Positions 18,462-27,491 of a stretch of 64,000 nucleotides of DNA are shown one piece after another (the first letter of the stretch is position 1; each line of letters begins with the position of its first letter). Below the pieces are notes generated by a model that was given only the letters and a program-made list of their open reading frames with translations, was not told the origin of the DNA and made no database searches. The position numbers and the translations under genes are program-made. The stretch covers positions 141,144 through 205,143 of the forward strand of contig JAFQQN010000012.1 in NCBI GenBank assembly GCA_017410605.1, in the 5' to 3' direction. The DNA is from Clostridia bacterium. GTDB lineage: Bacteria; Bacillota; Clostridia; Oscillospirales; Acutalibacteraceae.

Positions 18462-19442
18462 CTAATCCTTTACACTTAGCTGGTTTTGGCTTTGACCTGT
18501 TTTTACAACCTCAAGTATATTGTTTACTGTAGTTTCGGCTATATTATTTAATGCTTCCTCTGTTAAAAAGGCTTGGTGAGAGGTTACAATAACATTTGGC
18601 ATTGAAATAAGCCTTGCCAAAATATCGTCGTCTATAATATGACCTGAAAAATCTTCGAAGAAAAGCTCAGACTCTTCTTCATAAACATCTAAACAGGCGG
18701 CGCCCACCTGACGGGATTTTATGCCCTCTAAAAGGGCTTCGGCGTCTATAAGTGCCCCGCGCGAGGTATTGATAATAACAACGCCCTTTTTCATTTTTTG
18801 AATGGTTGTTTCATCTATCATATGGTCGGTTTCTTTTGTAAGGGGACAGTGCAAAGAAATAATATCTGCCTTTTTAAAAAGCTCACCAAGCTCTACAAAT
18901 TCATAATCCCCTGAGGGGAATTTGTCGTAAGCTATTATTTTCATTCCAAAGCCTTTACAAATTTGGGCAAACACTCGACCTATTTTGCCCATACCAACAA
19001 TGCCCATAGTCTTACCATGAAGGTCAAAACCCGTAAAACCGTTAAGGCTGAAATTAAAATCTCTGGTTCTTATATAGGCCTTATGAATACGTCTTATTGA
19101 AGTAAGCAGCATAGCCATAGCATGTTCGGCCACCGCATAAGGGGAATAGGCCGGTACGTGAAAAACTATAAGCTTTCCCTTGGCATATTTTAAATCTACA
19201 TTATTATAACCTGCGCAACGCAGGGCCACCATTTTAACCCCCGCATCACAAAGTCTGTCTATAACCGCGGCATCAACTGTATCATTAACAAAAACACAAA
19301 CTCCGTCACAGCCTGTGGCAAGTTTTGCCGTATCCTCATTAAGCTTGGTTTCGTAAAACTTAAAGGTTATACCGGACTCTTTACCGTATTTTTCAAAAGA
19401 TGGTCTATCATAACTTTTAGCATCAAAAAAGGCGAATTCCAT
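18462..19442 (-). CDS. ldhA: NAD-dependent D-lactate dehydrogenase (D-isomer 2-hydroxyacid dehydrogenase)
   Basis: 326-residue LdhA-type enzyme interconverting pyruvate and D-lactate. The Rossmann loop GIVGMGKIGR lies at about residues 150-160. The catalytic Arg is in INTSRGALID, the Glu in the following helix region (DVYEEES) and the catalytic His in SHQAFLTEEA. ALRCAGYNNVDL matches LdhA-like rather than glycerate or phosphoglycerate dehydrogenases. It lies just downstream of the FAD lactate dehydrogenase/Etf operon on the same strand, but a hairpin terminator separates them, so it is probably transcribed on its own. Confidence 0.88.
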   Translation of the reverse strand: MEFAFFDAKSYDRPSFEKYGKESGITFKFYETKLNEDTAKLATGCDGVCVFVNDTVDAAVIDRLCDAGVKMVALRCAGYNNVDLKYAKGKLIVFHVPAYSPYAVAEHAMAMLLTSIRRIHKAYIRTRDFNFSLNGFTGFDLHGKTMGIVGMGKIGRVFAQICKGFGMKIIAYDKFPSGDYEFVELGELFKKADIISLHCPLTKETDHMIDETTIQKMKKGVVIINTSRGALIDAEALLEGIKSRQVGAACLDVYEEESELFFEDFSGHIIDDDILARLISMPNVIVTSHQAFLTEEALNNIAETTVNNILEVVKTGQSQNQLSVKD

Positions 19443-19502
19443 TACATTACCTCACAAAATATTATATAAATATTTTTCCACAACTATATAAATTTATTCA
19501 AT

Positions 19503-19535
19503 TAATAAAGCGGTGGAAATTCCACCGCTTTATTT
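19503..19535. terminator. Terminator after the Etf-lactate dehydrogenase operon
   Basis: AATAAAGCGGTGGA pairs with TCCACCGCTTTATT around a very short loop; flanking A/T runs permit function on both strands. It separates the operon from the D-lactate dehydrogenase gene. Confidence 0.88.
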
Positions 19536-19550
19536 TACCACATTAAGCTG

Positions 19551-20945
19551 TTAAAAGCAAACCTTCCCGGGATTTAAAATGTTTTTGGGGTCGAAGACCT
19601 TTTTTATTCCCTGCATAAGGGCAATATGGCTTTCGCCGTATTGCTTTTTAAGATAACCTTTTTTTGCATAACCTATTCCGTGCTCACCCGAAACAAGGCC
19701 GCCTATTTCTTCAGCCTTTTTATACATTTCGTCAAAGCACACATTTAAAATTCTTTCCCAATCTTGGTCATTTAAATCATCGCGGCAGATATAAATATGA
19801 AGATTTCCGTCACCGGCATGACCAAAGCTTGGTATTCTTACATTCATTTTGTCTGCCAATTGGTGTGTGAATTTAATAAATTCGTCAACCTTGTTTCCGG
19901 GAACAACAACGTCACATTCGTCCATTTCTGTAGTAGAAGCCTTTATAGCCTCTAAAAACGCACCTCTGGCCGACCAAACCGCCTTTTTACGCTCTTCTGT
20001 ATCAACAATATAAGCATCAATGGCGCCAATCTCTAAGCACAAATCGGCAACAGTTTTCATATCCTGTTCAACCTGAGCGTCGGTGTTTCCGTCGAAGGTT
20101 AAAAGAATATAGGCCTCGTTTTTAGTATCGGGGAACCTTTTTCCAAGGTAGCTTTCAGAAAATAAAATAGTATCTCTAGACATATATTCAATTGCTGTTG
20201 GTGTAACCTTTGAGCGAATAATGTGTGGTACTGCCTCAATAGCGCTCTTCATATCCTTAAAGGGTACAAGAAGGCTTATAGAAACCTTAGGCAGGGGAAT
20301 AAGCTTTAAAACCGCCTCACAAATTATGCAAAGAGTTCCCTCAGAGCCTATAACCAAGTCTTTAAGGCTATAACCGGAAGAGTTTTTAGCAACCCTACCG
20401 CCAAGCTTCATTATTTCGCCGTTTGGCATTACTACAGTAAGCTCTCTTACATAATCTCTTGTAACACCATATTTAACAGCCCTCATACCGCCTGCATTGG
20501 TAGAAATGTTTCCGCCAATGGTAGCCGATTTTTCACCCGGGTCGGGGGGATATAAAAAGTCGTTTTCTTCGGCAAAGGCGGCCAATTCCATAAGCAAAAC
20601 CCCCGGCTGAACCGTAACCGTAAGGTTATCGTTATCTAAATTTAAAATTTTGTTCATACCGGTAGTTTCAAGCAAAATTCCGCCCTCGGCTGCAACTGCA
20701 GAGCCCACAAGCCCGGTGCCGCTACCCCTTACAGTTACAGGAATGTTATTATCATAGGCGTATTTCATAATGTTTGAAATTTGCAGTGTGCTCTCTGCCT
20801 TTATAAGCATATCAGGCATTTTTTCAATACCGCCCAGCTCGTCATGTGCATAGTCGGGGCTTATTTCGTCACCCACAAAAACATTCAGGTCACCGGCAAT
20901 CTGTTTTAAATTTAAAATATCTGTGTTATCTATGGTTTTATACAT
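19551..20945 (-). CDS. lctD: FAD-linked lactate dehydrogenase (GlcD/LctD family)
   Basis: 464-residue flavoprotein of the vanillyl-alcohol-oxidase fold. The FAD domain has [41 protein letters not shown] and GSEGTLCII; the C-terminus has the family ending [14 protein letters not shown] ... [10 protein letters not shown]. Family members oxidise D-lactate or glycolate. It overlaps the end of etfA by 8 bp, the same order (etfB-etfA-ldh) as the lct operon of Acetobacterium woodii. By analogy the complex would drive lactate oxidation with NAD by spending reduced ferredoxin. Substrate stereochemistry is inferred. Confidence 0.88.
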   Translation of the reverse strand: MYKTIDNTDILNLKQIAGDLNVFVGDEISPDYAHDELGGIEKMPDMLIKAESTLQISNIMKYAYDNNIPVTVRGSGTGLVGSAVAAEGGILLETTGMNKILNLDNDNLTVTVQPGVLLMELAAFAEENDFLYPPDPGEKSATIGGNISTNAGGMRAVKYGVTRDYVRELTVVMPNGEIMKLGGRVAKNSSGYSLKDLVIGSEGTLCIICEAVLKLIPLPKVSISLLVPFKDMKSAIEAVPHIIRSKVTPTAIEYMSRDTILFSESYLGKRFPDTKNEAYILLTFDGNTDAQVEQDMKTVADLCLEIGAIDAYIVDTEERKKAVWSARGAFLEAIKASTTEMDECDVVVPGNKVDEFIKFTHQLADKMNVRIPSFGHAGDGNLHIYICRDDLNDQDWERILNVCFDEMYKKAEEIGGLVSGEHGIGYAKKGYLKKQYGESHIALMQGIKKVFDPKNILNPGKVCF

Positions 20946-22134
20946 TTTTGTCGGCCCCCTTTATTTTTTCTATAAGCATTGGAACTATTTCATTTACATC
21001 GCCCACTATACCATAATGAGCAACATCAAAAATTTGAGCATTCTTGTCTGAATTTATTGCCACAATACAGTCAGAAGACTTCATTCCGGCGGTAAACTGA
21101 ACTGCGCCGGATATTCCTAAACAAATAATAAACTTAGGTTTAACAGTCCTGCCCGAAAGACCAATTTGGTGTTTAGCGTCAAAAATGTTTGCCTCTGCAA
21201 GAGGTCTTGTACAGGCAACCACGCCGCCCAAAAGTCCAGCCAGTTCAGCGGCGGCATTTCTCATTGCTTCACTCATTGCTCCTCTTCCAATGGCAACAAC
21301 TATGTCTGCCTCAGAAATATCAATGTCACTGGGCTTGTTTTGGGTTGACAAAACCTCTATAGCCGAAGCGCACATTTTAGAGGTAACTTCCATTTTTACA
21401 ATTTCACCGCTTGGTGTGTCAGAGGGCTTGGGTTCTGCAAAAACCTTATATCTTACAGTACAAAACTGCGGCCGGGTATTAGGAGATATTATCTGCGCCA
21501 TAATGTTTCCACCAAATGCAGGGCGTATTTGAACCAGGTCGGTATTGTCCTTCATTTCTAAAACGGTGCAATCGGCCGTAAGACCCGACTTCATTCTTGC
21601 GGCAACCCTGGGTGCCAATTGGCGACCTAAATTAGTTGCGCCTAACATAATTGAAGAGGGTTTGATTTTTTCAATAAAATCGCAAAATGCAGCGGTATAA
21701 GGCTCTATTCTAAAATCGGCTAAAGCCGGGTCATCATAAACAAAAACCTTATCTACCCCATAATATAAAAGCTTATTAATACCCTCGTTCATATTACTTC
21801 CAATAACCAAAGCATAAACAGGGTGGTTTATAACCTTTGCAAGTTCTTTTGCCTTACCAAGAAGCTCGTATGTAACCTTATGAATGTTGCCCTCTCTTTG
21901 GTCAACATAAACGCAAATACCTTTCCAAAGGTCTTTGTCTACATGTTTTTCTTGGTCTTCCACATATTCAACAAGGCCGCCGCTCTTTTTAACACAAAGC
22001 TTACACATTTTACAGGCTGAAGATATTGAAACCTCAGAGCCGTTATATGAAATTGCACCAAAAGGACAAAGCTTAATAAGCTCATCGGCCTTTTTTGGAG
22101 TTATTAACTGATTTTTAACTAATAATTCGCCCAT
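20938..22134 (-). CDS. etfA: Electron-transfer flavoprotein alpha subunit with N-terminal iron-sulfur domain
   Basis: 398-residue EtfA. The N-terminal 60 residues form a ferredoxin-like extension with four cysteines, Cys23 (KLCPFGAI) and Cys41, Cys44, Cys47 (CKMCKLC), enough for one [4Fe-4S] cluster. The central part is the EtfA nucleotide domain and the C-terminal FAD domain has [22 protein letters not shown] and [14 protein letters not shown]. The extension is typical of EtfA from bifurcating lactate dehydrogenase complexes (LctC type). It sits between etfB (11 bp upstream) and lctD (8-bp overlap). Confidence 0.93.
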   Translation of the reverse strand: MGELLVKNQLITPKKADELIKLCPFGAISYNGSEVSISSACKMCKLCVKKSGGLVEYVEDQEKHVDKDLWKGICVYVDQREGNIHKVTYELLGKAKELAKVINHPVYALVIGSNMNEGINKLLYYGVDKVFVYDDPALADFRIEPYTAAFCDFIEKIKPSSIMLGATNLGRQLAPRVAARMKSGLTADCTVLEMKDNTDLVQIRPAFGGNIMAQIISPNTRPQFCTVRYKVFAEPKPSDTPSGEIVKMEVTSKMCASAIEVLSTQNKPSDIDISEADIVVAIGRGAMSEAMRNAAAELAGLLGGVVACTRPLAEANIFDAKHQIGLSGRTVKPKFIICLGISGAVQFTAGMKSSDCIVAINSDKNAQIFDVAHYGIVGDVNEIVPMLIEKIKGADKNV

Positions 22135-22145
22135 ATTCTACCCTC

Positions 22146-22934
22146 CTAAATAATCTTTTTGGCCGAAATAAGCTCAAAAAGAGCCTGTGACTGCTCTGCC
22201 GATGTTCCCTTAATTTCTTGTTTTTCGGCATTTTTCTCAGGCGGGAAAATTCTTTCTACCTGTGTGGCAGAGCCGTTAAGACCATAGTTGTTTGGGTTTT
22301 TATCATCGAAATCATCAAAGCTTAAAAACCTTACCATATCGTCGGTTACGGTCTGTTTAACCTTGTAAGAGGGCAGTCTTGGGGAATTAATATCTCCGTC
22401 AACCGAAATAAGACAGGGCATTTTTACCGACATTTTAACATTTTTGTCATCAAGAGCGGCGGTAAGATAAACCTTGCCATCTTTAATTTCTTCAATAGAA
22501 ATTACGTTTGAAACATTAGGAAGTCCTAAATATTCCGAAAGCTCGGCTCCCACCTGGGCAGTGTCGCCATCGGTAGTTTGTTTACCGCAGAAAATAATAT
22601 CAAATTCTCCTGTTTTTTCAATGCCTTGGGAAATGGTATAGGCCGTTGCAAGAACATCTGCACCTGCAAATTTTCTGTCACTTAGTACGGTACCGCTTTC
22701 AGCACCCATACAAATTGTTTCAACAATAACAGCCTTGGCCTGGGGCGGACCCATTGTAATAGTCTGAACGCTACCCTCATAACGCTCGGCAAGGGAGAGG
22801 GCCGCCTCGAGAGAATAAAGGTCGTAAGGGTTCATTTTACTTTGTATGCCGCTTCTTTTAAGAACACCTGTAACCGGGTCTACCTGAACGTTGTTAGAGC
22901 CGGGTACCTGCTTAACACACACTAGAAATTTCAT
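22146..22934 (-). CDS. etfB: Electron-transfer flavoprotein beta subunit
   Basis: 262-residue EtfB, first gene of the operon. It begins MKFLVCVKQVPGSNNVQVDP, typical of bifurcating Etf beta subunits, and has TMGPPQAKAVIVETICMGAE and the nucleotide-binding CGKQTTDGDTAQVG. I chose ATG 22934 because AGAGGAAG lies about 6 bp upstream; a longer TTG start at 22952 would overlap that ribosome site. With EtfA and the FAD lactate dehydrogenase it should form an electron-bifurcating lactate oxidation complex in the cytoplasm. Confidence 0.92.
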   Translation of the reverse strand: MKFLVCVKQVPGSNNVQVDPVTGVLKRSGIQSKMNPYDLYSLEAALSLAERYEGSVQTITMGPPQAKAVIVETICMGAESGTVLSDRKFAGADVLATAYTISQGIEKTGEFDIIFCGKQTTDGDTAQVGAELSEYLGLPNVSNVISIEEIKDGKVYLTAALDDKNVKMSVKMPCLISVDGDINSPRLPSYKVKQTVTDDMVRFLSFDDFDDKNPNNYGLNGSATQVERIFPPEKNAEKQEIKGTSAEQSQALFELISAKKII

Positions 22935-22969
22935 AGCTGTCTTCCTCTTCAATTAATAATTTTCAACTA

Positions 22970-22998
22970 ATTTTATCACATCAAAGTGACATTGTCAA
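22970..22998 (-). promoter_or_regulatory. Promoter of etfB-etfA-lctD
   Basis: On the minus strand TTGACA (22998-22993) and TAAAAT (22975-22970) with a 17-bp spacer, about 36 bp before the etfB ATG. Confidence 0.8.
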
Positions 22999-23081
22999 TA
23001 TTACACAAAGTCCCTTTTAAAAATAATATATACTCTAGTGAAGTTTGACAAAACTTTCACATTCTTTTGTGTTTTTCACCC

Positions 23082-23109
23082 TTGAAAATTTAAAAGTTTG
23101 TGATAAAAT
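23082..23109 (+). promoter_or_regulatory. Promoter of pepT
   Basis: TTGAAA at 23082-23087 and TAAAAT at 23104-23109 with a 16-bp spacer, about 50 bp before the pepT ATG. Its TGTGATAAAAT context is also found at the divergent etfB promoter. Confidence 0.65.
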
Positions 23110-23160
23110 AAACTTACAGTTATAAAAATAGCAATATTTTATTATGGGAGATAAGTTTAA

Positions 23161-24366
23161 ATGAGCGTTTGTGAAAGGTTTTTAAAATATATTTCTTTTG
23201 ATACTAAATCTAATGAGGCTTCTAAATCTGTACCCTCAACAAAAGGTCAGCTTGTTTTGGGTGAATTTTTGGTCGAAGAGCTTAAAAATATAGGTCTTAA
23301 AAATTCACATATGGACCAAAACGGTTATGTATATGCTTTTTTACCTGCTAGTAAAGGCTGTGAAAATCTTCCTGCCATTGGCTTTATTGCCCACCTTGAT
23401 ACCTCACCTGATGTTAGCGGCAAAAATGTTTCACCTGTTCTTTTAGAATATAAGGGTGGTGACATTGTACTTAAAAGCGGTTCGGTAATAAAAGAAAAGG
23501 AATACCCTTTCCTTTCTTCCCTTATAGGTCAGACACTTATAACCACCGATGGCACAACCCTACTTGGAAGCGATGACAAGGCCGGTGTTGCCGAAATTAC
23601 CGAAGCAATGCATTACCTTATCACCCACCCCGAAATTAAGCACCCTGCTATTTCGGTGGCCTTTACACCCGATGAAGAAATAGGCAGCGGAGCCGACCTT
23701 TTGGATCTTGAGAAATTTGGTGCAGCCTGGGCCTATACAATAGACGGCGGTGCCCTTGGGGAAATAGAATACGAAAACTTTAATGCCGCCTCGGCCGTTA
23801 TTACCGTTAACGGCATTAATATTCACCCCGGTGCTGCAAAGGGTAAAATGAAAAATGCCCTGTTGTTGGCCAATGAATTTATAGCTATGATGCCCCCGGC
23901 CGAAACCCCCGCCCACACCGACGGCTATGAGGGGTTCTACCATATTTGTGATATAACAGCAAACGAAAGCAAGGCAGAATTTGCAATGATAATAAGGGAC
24001 CACAGCAAAGAAAAATTTGAACATCGTAAATCCTTTGTTATAAACCTTGCCAATTACCTTAACGTCCGTTATGGTGAGAATACCTTCAGCGTAAAAATTA
24101 CCGACAGCTATTATAATATGAAAGACAAAATTCTCCCCCATATGCATATTATTGAAGAGGCAAAAACGGCAATGCTTTCTGCCGGGGTTGAACCTTTGGT
24201 GGTTCCCATAAGGGGCGGTACTGATGGCGCCCGTCTTTCCTTCAGGGGTCTTCCTTGCCCTAACCTTTCAACCGGGGGATATAATTTTCACAGTATATAT
24301 GAGCTTATTCCAACCTCTTCACTTGAAAAAATGGTTGAGATTATTGTAAACATTGCTTCAATCTAG
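23161..24366 (+). CDS. pepT: Peptidase T (tripeptide aminopeptidase)
   Basis: M20B zinc tripeptidase of 401 residues, normal length. Metal-binding and catalytic segments seen: IAHLDTSPD, TTLLGSDDKAGVAEI, FTPDEEIGSGAD and the C-terminal IRGGTDGARLSFRGLPCPNLSTGGYNFHS. The dimerisation domain lies between about residues 210 and 320. Cytoplasmic, removes N-terminal residues from tripeptides. Own promoter, divergent from the Etf operon. Confidence 0.96.
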   Translation: MSVCERFLKYISFDTKSNEASKSVPSTKGQLVLGEFLVEELKNIGLKNSHMDQNGYVYAFLPASKGCENLPAIGFIAHLDTSPDVSGKNVSPVLLEYKGGDIVLKSGSVIKEKEYPFLSSLIGQTLITTDGTTLLGSDDKAGVAEITEAMHYLITHPEIKHPAISVAFTPDEEIGSGADLLDLEKFGAAWAYTIDGGALGEIEYENFNAASAVITVNGINIHPGAAKGKMKNALLLANEFIAMMPPAETPAHTDGYEGFYHICDITANESKAEFAMIIRDHSKEKFEHRKSFVINLANYLNVRYGENTFSVKITDSYYNMKDKILPHMHIIEEAKTAMLSAGVEPLVVPIRGGTDGARLSFRGLPCPNLSTGGYNFHSIYELIPTSSLEKMVEIIVNIASI

Positions 24367-24395
24367 TTGAATTAAAACATAAGATGTGCTATACT
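24367..24395 (+). promoter_or_regulatory. Promoter of the small membrane protein-cyclophilin pair
   Basis: TTGAAT at 24367-24372 and TATACT at 24390-24395, 17 bp apart, directly after the pepT stop. Confidence 0.7.
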
Positions 24396-24430
24396 AAGTG
24401 TTAGAATGTAAATTTTAGGAGGCCGTTTAA

Positions 24431-24847
24431 ATGAAATGTAAATATACCGAGTTTATTATAATGTGCCTGGTTTTAATAGTTACAGTTGTTAATATGGTGG
24501 GTCTGGCCTATGATGGGCTTGCTCATTCCCTTTCCGACCTGCCAAAAGGCGAACTTGTTCAAAGCATTGAATCAGCCGACAAAAAACTCACCCTTAACCT
24601 TTACAAGGCCTCTCTCACAGGGGTGGGACATGCCGTAAGAGGCGAAATTGTTGATGCCAAAAACCAAGAGATTAAAAATATTTATTGGCAGCTTGACACT
24701 AAAATAGCCGAGGGGTTTTGGGTTAATAAAAATACCGTGAATATTAACGGTAACGTTGTAAATGTTGACGGCGAACCCTATGATAGCCGTAAAGCTATTG
24801 AACTTCCCGATGCATCACTTAAAAATCTTATTCAGAAAACCAGATAA
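24431..24847 (+). CDS. Small membrane-anchored protein, DUF5412-like
   Basis: 138 residues. One N-terminal hydrophobic helix ([20 protein letters not shown]) anchors a small extracytoplasmic domain. The part [26 protein letters not shown] ... KNIYWQLD ... [21 protein letters not shown] resembles the DUF5412 family of Firmicutes by memory of its pattern, a small beta domain of unknown role. It is 11 bp upstream of the cyclophilin gene, so the two are co-transcribed. Confidence 0.65.
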   Translation: MKCKYTEFIIMCLVLIVTVVNMVGLAYDGLAHSLSDLPKGELVQSIESADKKLTLNLYKASLTGVGHAVRGEIVDAKNQEIKNIYWQLDTKIAEGFWVNKNTVNINGNVVNVDGEPYDSRKAIELPDASLKNLIQKTR

Positions 24848-24858
24848 GGAGAATTGTT

Positions 24859-25449
24859 ATGAGTTATCAAACCGCTCTTCCCACCAAAGACGATACTGTT
24901 GCTGTTATGCATACATCTTTAGGTGATATTAAAATTAAACTGTTTACCAACGAGGCGCCCAAAGCCACAGAAAACTTTATTACCCACGCTAAAAACGGTT
25001 ATTACGACGGTCTTATTTTTCACCGTGTAATTAAAGATTTTATGATTCAGGGCGGCGACCCAACCGGCACAGGTATGGGTGGCGAAAGCATTTACGGCGC
25101 ACCTTTCGAAGACGAATTCACACCCACGCTCCATAATTTGCGCGGCGCCCTTTCAATGGCAAATTCCGGCCCATGCACCAATGGAAGCCAGTTCTTCATT
25201 GTTCAGGCCAACCAAGTTCCCGAGCAAATGATTCCCCAAATGGAACAGCTTAAGGACAGCGGCTTCCCCGAAGATATAATAGAAGATTATAAATCTTTGG
25301 GCGGAACCCCTTGGTTAGACTTCCGTCACACCGTTTTTGGTCAGGTTTTCGAGGGTATGGAAACAGTAGACGCTATTGCCACAGTTAAAACGGGTAATGC
25401 CGATAAGCCAGTTGAAGAGGTAAAAATTCTTAAAATAGATATTCTATAA
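24859..25449 (+). CDS. Cyclophilin-type peptidyl-prolyl cis-trans isomerase
   Basis: 196-residue cyclophilin. Active-site segments are [41 protein letters not shown] and [11 protein letters not shown], including the catalytic Arg and the substrate-pocket Phe/Gln/Asn residues. There is no signal peptide, so it should be cytoplasmic. An insertion of about 25 residues ([19 protein letters not shown]) lies after SQFFIVQA, as in many Clostridia homologues. Preceded by the small membrane protein in one operon. Confidence 0.95.
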   Translation: MSYQTALPTKDDTVAVMHTSLGDIKIKLFTNEAPKATENFITHAKNGYYDGLIFHRVIKDFMIQGGDPTGTGMGGESIYGAPFEDEFTPTLHNLRGALSMANSGPCTNGSQFFIVQANQVPEQMIPQMEQLKDSGFPEDIIEDYKSLGGTPWLDFRHTVFGQVFEGMETVDAIATVKTGNADKPVEEVKILKIDIL

Positions 25450-25480
25450 ATTTATACTCCATATATAAAGGAGAAGAAAA

Positions 25481-25744
25481 ATGAAGGTAAGAAGCGATTT
25501 TGTTGTAAGAAGTGTTGCGGGTAGCAATGTTGTTGTTCCCACCGGTGCCGCAACAGTCGATTTTAACGGAATTATGACCCTAAACGACACGGGTATGTTT
25601 TTGTGGGGTCTTTTAGAAAAGGGTGCCCAAAAGGAGGACCTTTTAAAGGCCCTTCTTTCAGAGTACGATGTAGACGAAGCCACCGCAAAGGAAGATATTG
25701 AAAAATTTCTTACAAAGCTTCAGGAGGCAGGTCTTGTTGAATAA
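25481..25744 (+). CDS. PqqD-family protein (RiPP recognition element-like)
   Basis: 87-residue protein with the PqqD winged-helix pattern: two N-terminal strands (FVVRSVAGSNVVVPTG), FNGIMTLNDTGMFLWGLLEKG and the helix-turn-helix tail DVDEATAKEDIEKFLTKLQEAGLV. PqqD-like domains bind leader peptides of ribosomally made, modified peptides, but stand-alone copies of unknown role are common. It starts after AAAGGAGAAG and overlaps the next gene by 11 bp, so both proteins are made together. No radical-SAM maturase, asparagine-synthetase or transglutaminase gene is next to it. Confidence 0.85.
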   Translation: MKVRSDFVVRSVAGSNVVVPTGAATVDFNGIMTLNDTGMFLWGLLEKGAQKEDLLKALLSEYDVDEATAKEDIEKFLTKLQEAGLVE

Positions 25745-26213
25745 TATTCCTCTTCACGACCTGTTGCCCACTATACAAGAAATAACCAATACCGGTAAAG
25801 AAGCCTCCTTCACCCCAGACGGCATAAGTATGCGTCCTATGCTTTACGGCGGCCGGGACGAAATTGTGCTTGTTAAACCCACCTTTCCCCTTAAAAAATA
25901 TGCTCTACCCCTTTACGTTAGAAAAAACGGCAATATTGTTTTGCACAGGGTTATTAAGGCCCAAAGCATAAATGGTTGCAATGTTTATACTATGAGAGGA
26001 GATAACACCTTTGAAAATGAAATGGGTATTACCAATGAACAAATAGTTGCTGTGGTTACTCGTTTTAAACGAAATGGTGTTTGGCACTCTACGGAAGAAA
26101 AGGGATATTTGCTTTACTGTAAAATATGGCATATGGTCTTTCCTTTAAGAAAGCTTTTTAAACGTGCCATAGGCCTTTTAAGAAGAACTTTTAGAAAAAT
26201 TAAAAAATTTTAA
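25734..26213 (+). CDS. S24/S26-type signal peptidase-like protein
   Basis: 159 residues. The nucleophile Ser is in FTPDGISMRPMLYGG, and GNIVLHRVIKA plus YTMRGDNTFENE match the His and GD motifs of SipW/ER-type signal peptidases (Ser/His rather than Ser/Lys). No clear N-terminal membrane helix precedes the serine, which is unusual for an exported-protein signal peptidase; the C-terminus is basic with a short hydrophobic stretch. I chose TTG 25734 because AGGAGG lies 6 bp upstream and it overlaps the PqqD-like gene. This pairing suggests leader-peptide handling, but the substrate is unknown. Confidence 0.75.
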   Translation: MLNNIPLHDLLPTIQEITNTGKEASFTPDGISMRPMLYGGRDEIVLVKPTFPLKKYALPLYVRKNGNIVLHRVIKAQSINGCNVYTMRGDNTFENEMGITNEQIVAVVTRFKRNGVWHSTEEKGYLLYCKIWHMVFPLRKLFKRAIGLLRRTFRKIKKF

Positions 26214-26216
26214 CAG

Positions 26217-26250
26217 AGCCGTAGTTAACTACGGCTTTTATGTTTTTTTG
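26217..26250 (+). terminator. Terminator after the PqqD-peptidase pair
   Basis: GCCGTAGT pairs with ACTACGGC around TTA, followed by a T-rich run. Confidence 0.8.
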
Positions 26251-26267
26251 TCGAAAGAAGGGATATT

Positions 26268-27491
26268 TTGCAACTTCCTGTACAGGTTTTAAAAATACTT
26301 GAAAGGTTTAATCTGGCCGGTATTGAGGCTTATACCGTTGGGGGAAGTGTACGCGACAGCCTTCTTGGGGTTGAACCCTTTGATTTTGACATAACAACAA
26401 AGGCCACCCCCTTAGAGGTTAAGGCCTTGTTTAATGATATAAAAATTATAGAAACAGGTATTAAACACGGCACTGTCACCCTTGTTTTAGACGGGCTCCC
26501 TGTGGAGGTTACTACCTACAGGGTAGATAAAGGCTATTCTGACGGCCGTCACCCCGATAAGGTTTCGTTTTCAAATAACCTGAAAGAAGATTTAGCGCGA
26601 AGGGATTTTACAATTAACGCTATTTGCTACTGCCCCCATAAGGGGTATTTCGACCCCTTTGGCGGAAGAGAAGATCTTGAAAATAGGCTTATTAAAACCG
26701 TTGGCGATGCCAACAAACGCTTTGAGGAAGACTCTCTTAGAATTTTAAGGGCGCTTCGCTTTTCCTCTTTTTTGGGCTTTGAAATTGAAGAGGACACCAA
26801 AAAAGCTATTTTTCAGTCTGCCCACCTTATGTGTAATCTTTCAAAAGAAAGGGTGTTTGCAGAATTTAAAAAGCTTGTCACAGGTAAAAATGCCGCCACA
26901 GTTTTATGTGAATTTTTACCCATTTTACATTTTGCCATAGAAAGCCTTGGCCAATATAAAAGCTGTGCCCCGTGCTTTGATTCCCTTAGTTATGTCAGTG
27001 ATGACCTTTCTGCTTCTTTGGCAGCCTTTTTCTGCTCGTTAGAGATGGACGGCATTAAAACCTGTAATCTGGCAGAAAAAACCCTAAAAATTTTAAAAAG
27101 CGATAAAAAAACCTCCCAAGAGGTGTGCAAGGTTATTACTGCCTTTAAAACAGGTTTTCCCTGCACAAAAGAAGAGGTTAAGTGGCTGTTAAACCGTGTA
27201 GGCGAAACAGCTTCATATAAAACGGTTAGGCTTTTGGCCGCTTTTTCCCCTGAAAGGGAAGAAGATATTAAATATCTTACCCTTACACTTGACGAAATTA
27301 TAAAAAACAATGAATGTTATAAAATATCTATGCTTAATATAACCGGGGACGATATTTTGGCCTTAGGTATTGAGCCTCAAAAAATCGGGTTGGCTTTAAA
27401 CCGCCTTTTAACTGCGGTTATTGAGGAAGTATGTATAAATAGAAAAGAAGAGCTTATTGCCTTTGCTCATAATTTTAAGGAGGATTTTTAA
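26268..27491 (+). CDS. cca: CCA tRNA nucleotidyltransferase
   Basis: Class II nucleotidyltransferase that builds or repairs the tRNA 3' CCA end. 407 residues. Motif A (YTVGGSVRDSLLGVEPFDFDI) has the GGxVRD and catalytic DxD; motif C is RRDFTINAICY; motif D/E include DPFGGREDLENR and DSLRILRALRFSSF. The TTG start at 26268 follows GAAAGAAGGG. The C-terminal half is more divergent and lacks an HD domain, as in many Firmicutes. It overlaps the coiled-coil gene by one base (TAATG). Confidence 0.92.
   Translation: MQLPVQVLKILERFNLAGIEAYTVGGSVRDSLLGVEPFDFDITTKATPLEVKALFNDIKIIETGIKHGTVTLVLDGLPVEVTTYRVDKGYSDGRHPDKVSFSNNLKEDLARRDFTINAICYCPHKGYFDPFGGREDLENRLIKTVGDANKRFEEDSLRILRALRFSSFLGFEIEEDTKKAIFQSAHLMCNLSKERVFAEFKKLVTGKNAATVLCEFLPILHFAIESLGQYKSCAPCFDSLSYVSDDLSASLAAFFCSLEMDGIKTCNLAEKTLKILKSDKKTSQEVCKVITAFKTGFPCTKEEVKWLLNRVGETASYKTVRLLAAFSPEREEDIKYLTLTLDEIIKNNECYKISMLNITGDDILALGIEPQKIGLALNRLLTAVIEEVCINRKEELIAFAHNFKEDF

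Noticed and set aside
23560..24147. 195-codon minus-strand open frame inside pepT
   Set aside because: Antisense to conserved peptidase T codons, with Phe/Cys-rich composition typical of a shadow frame.
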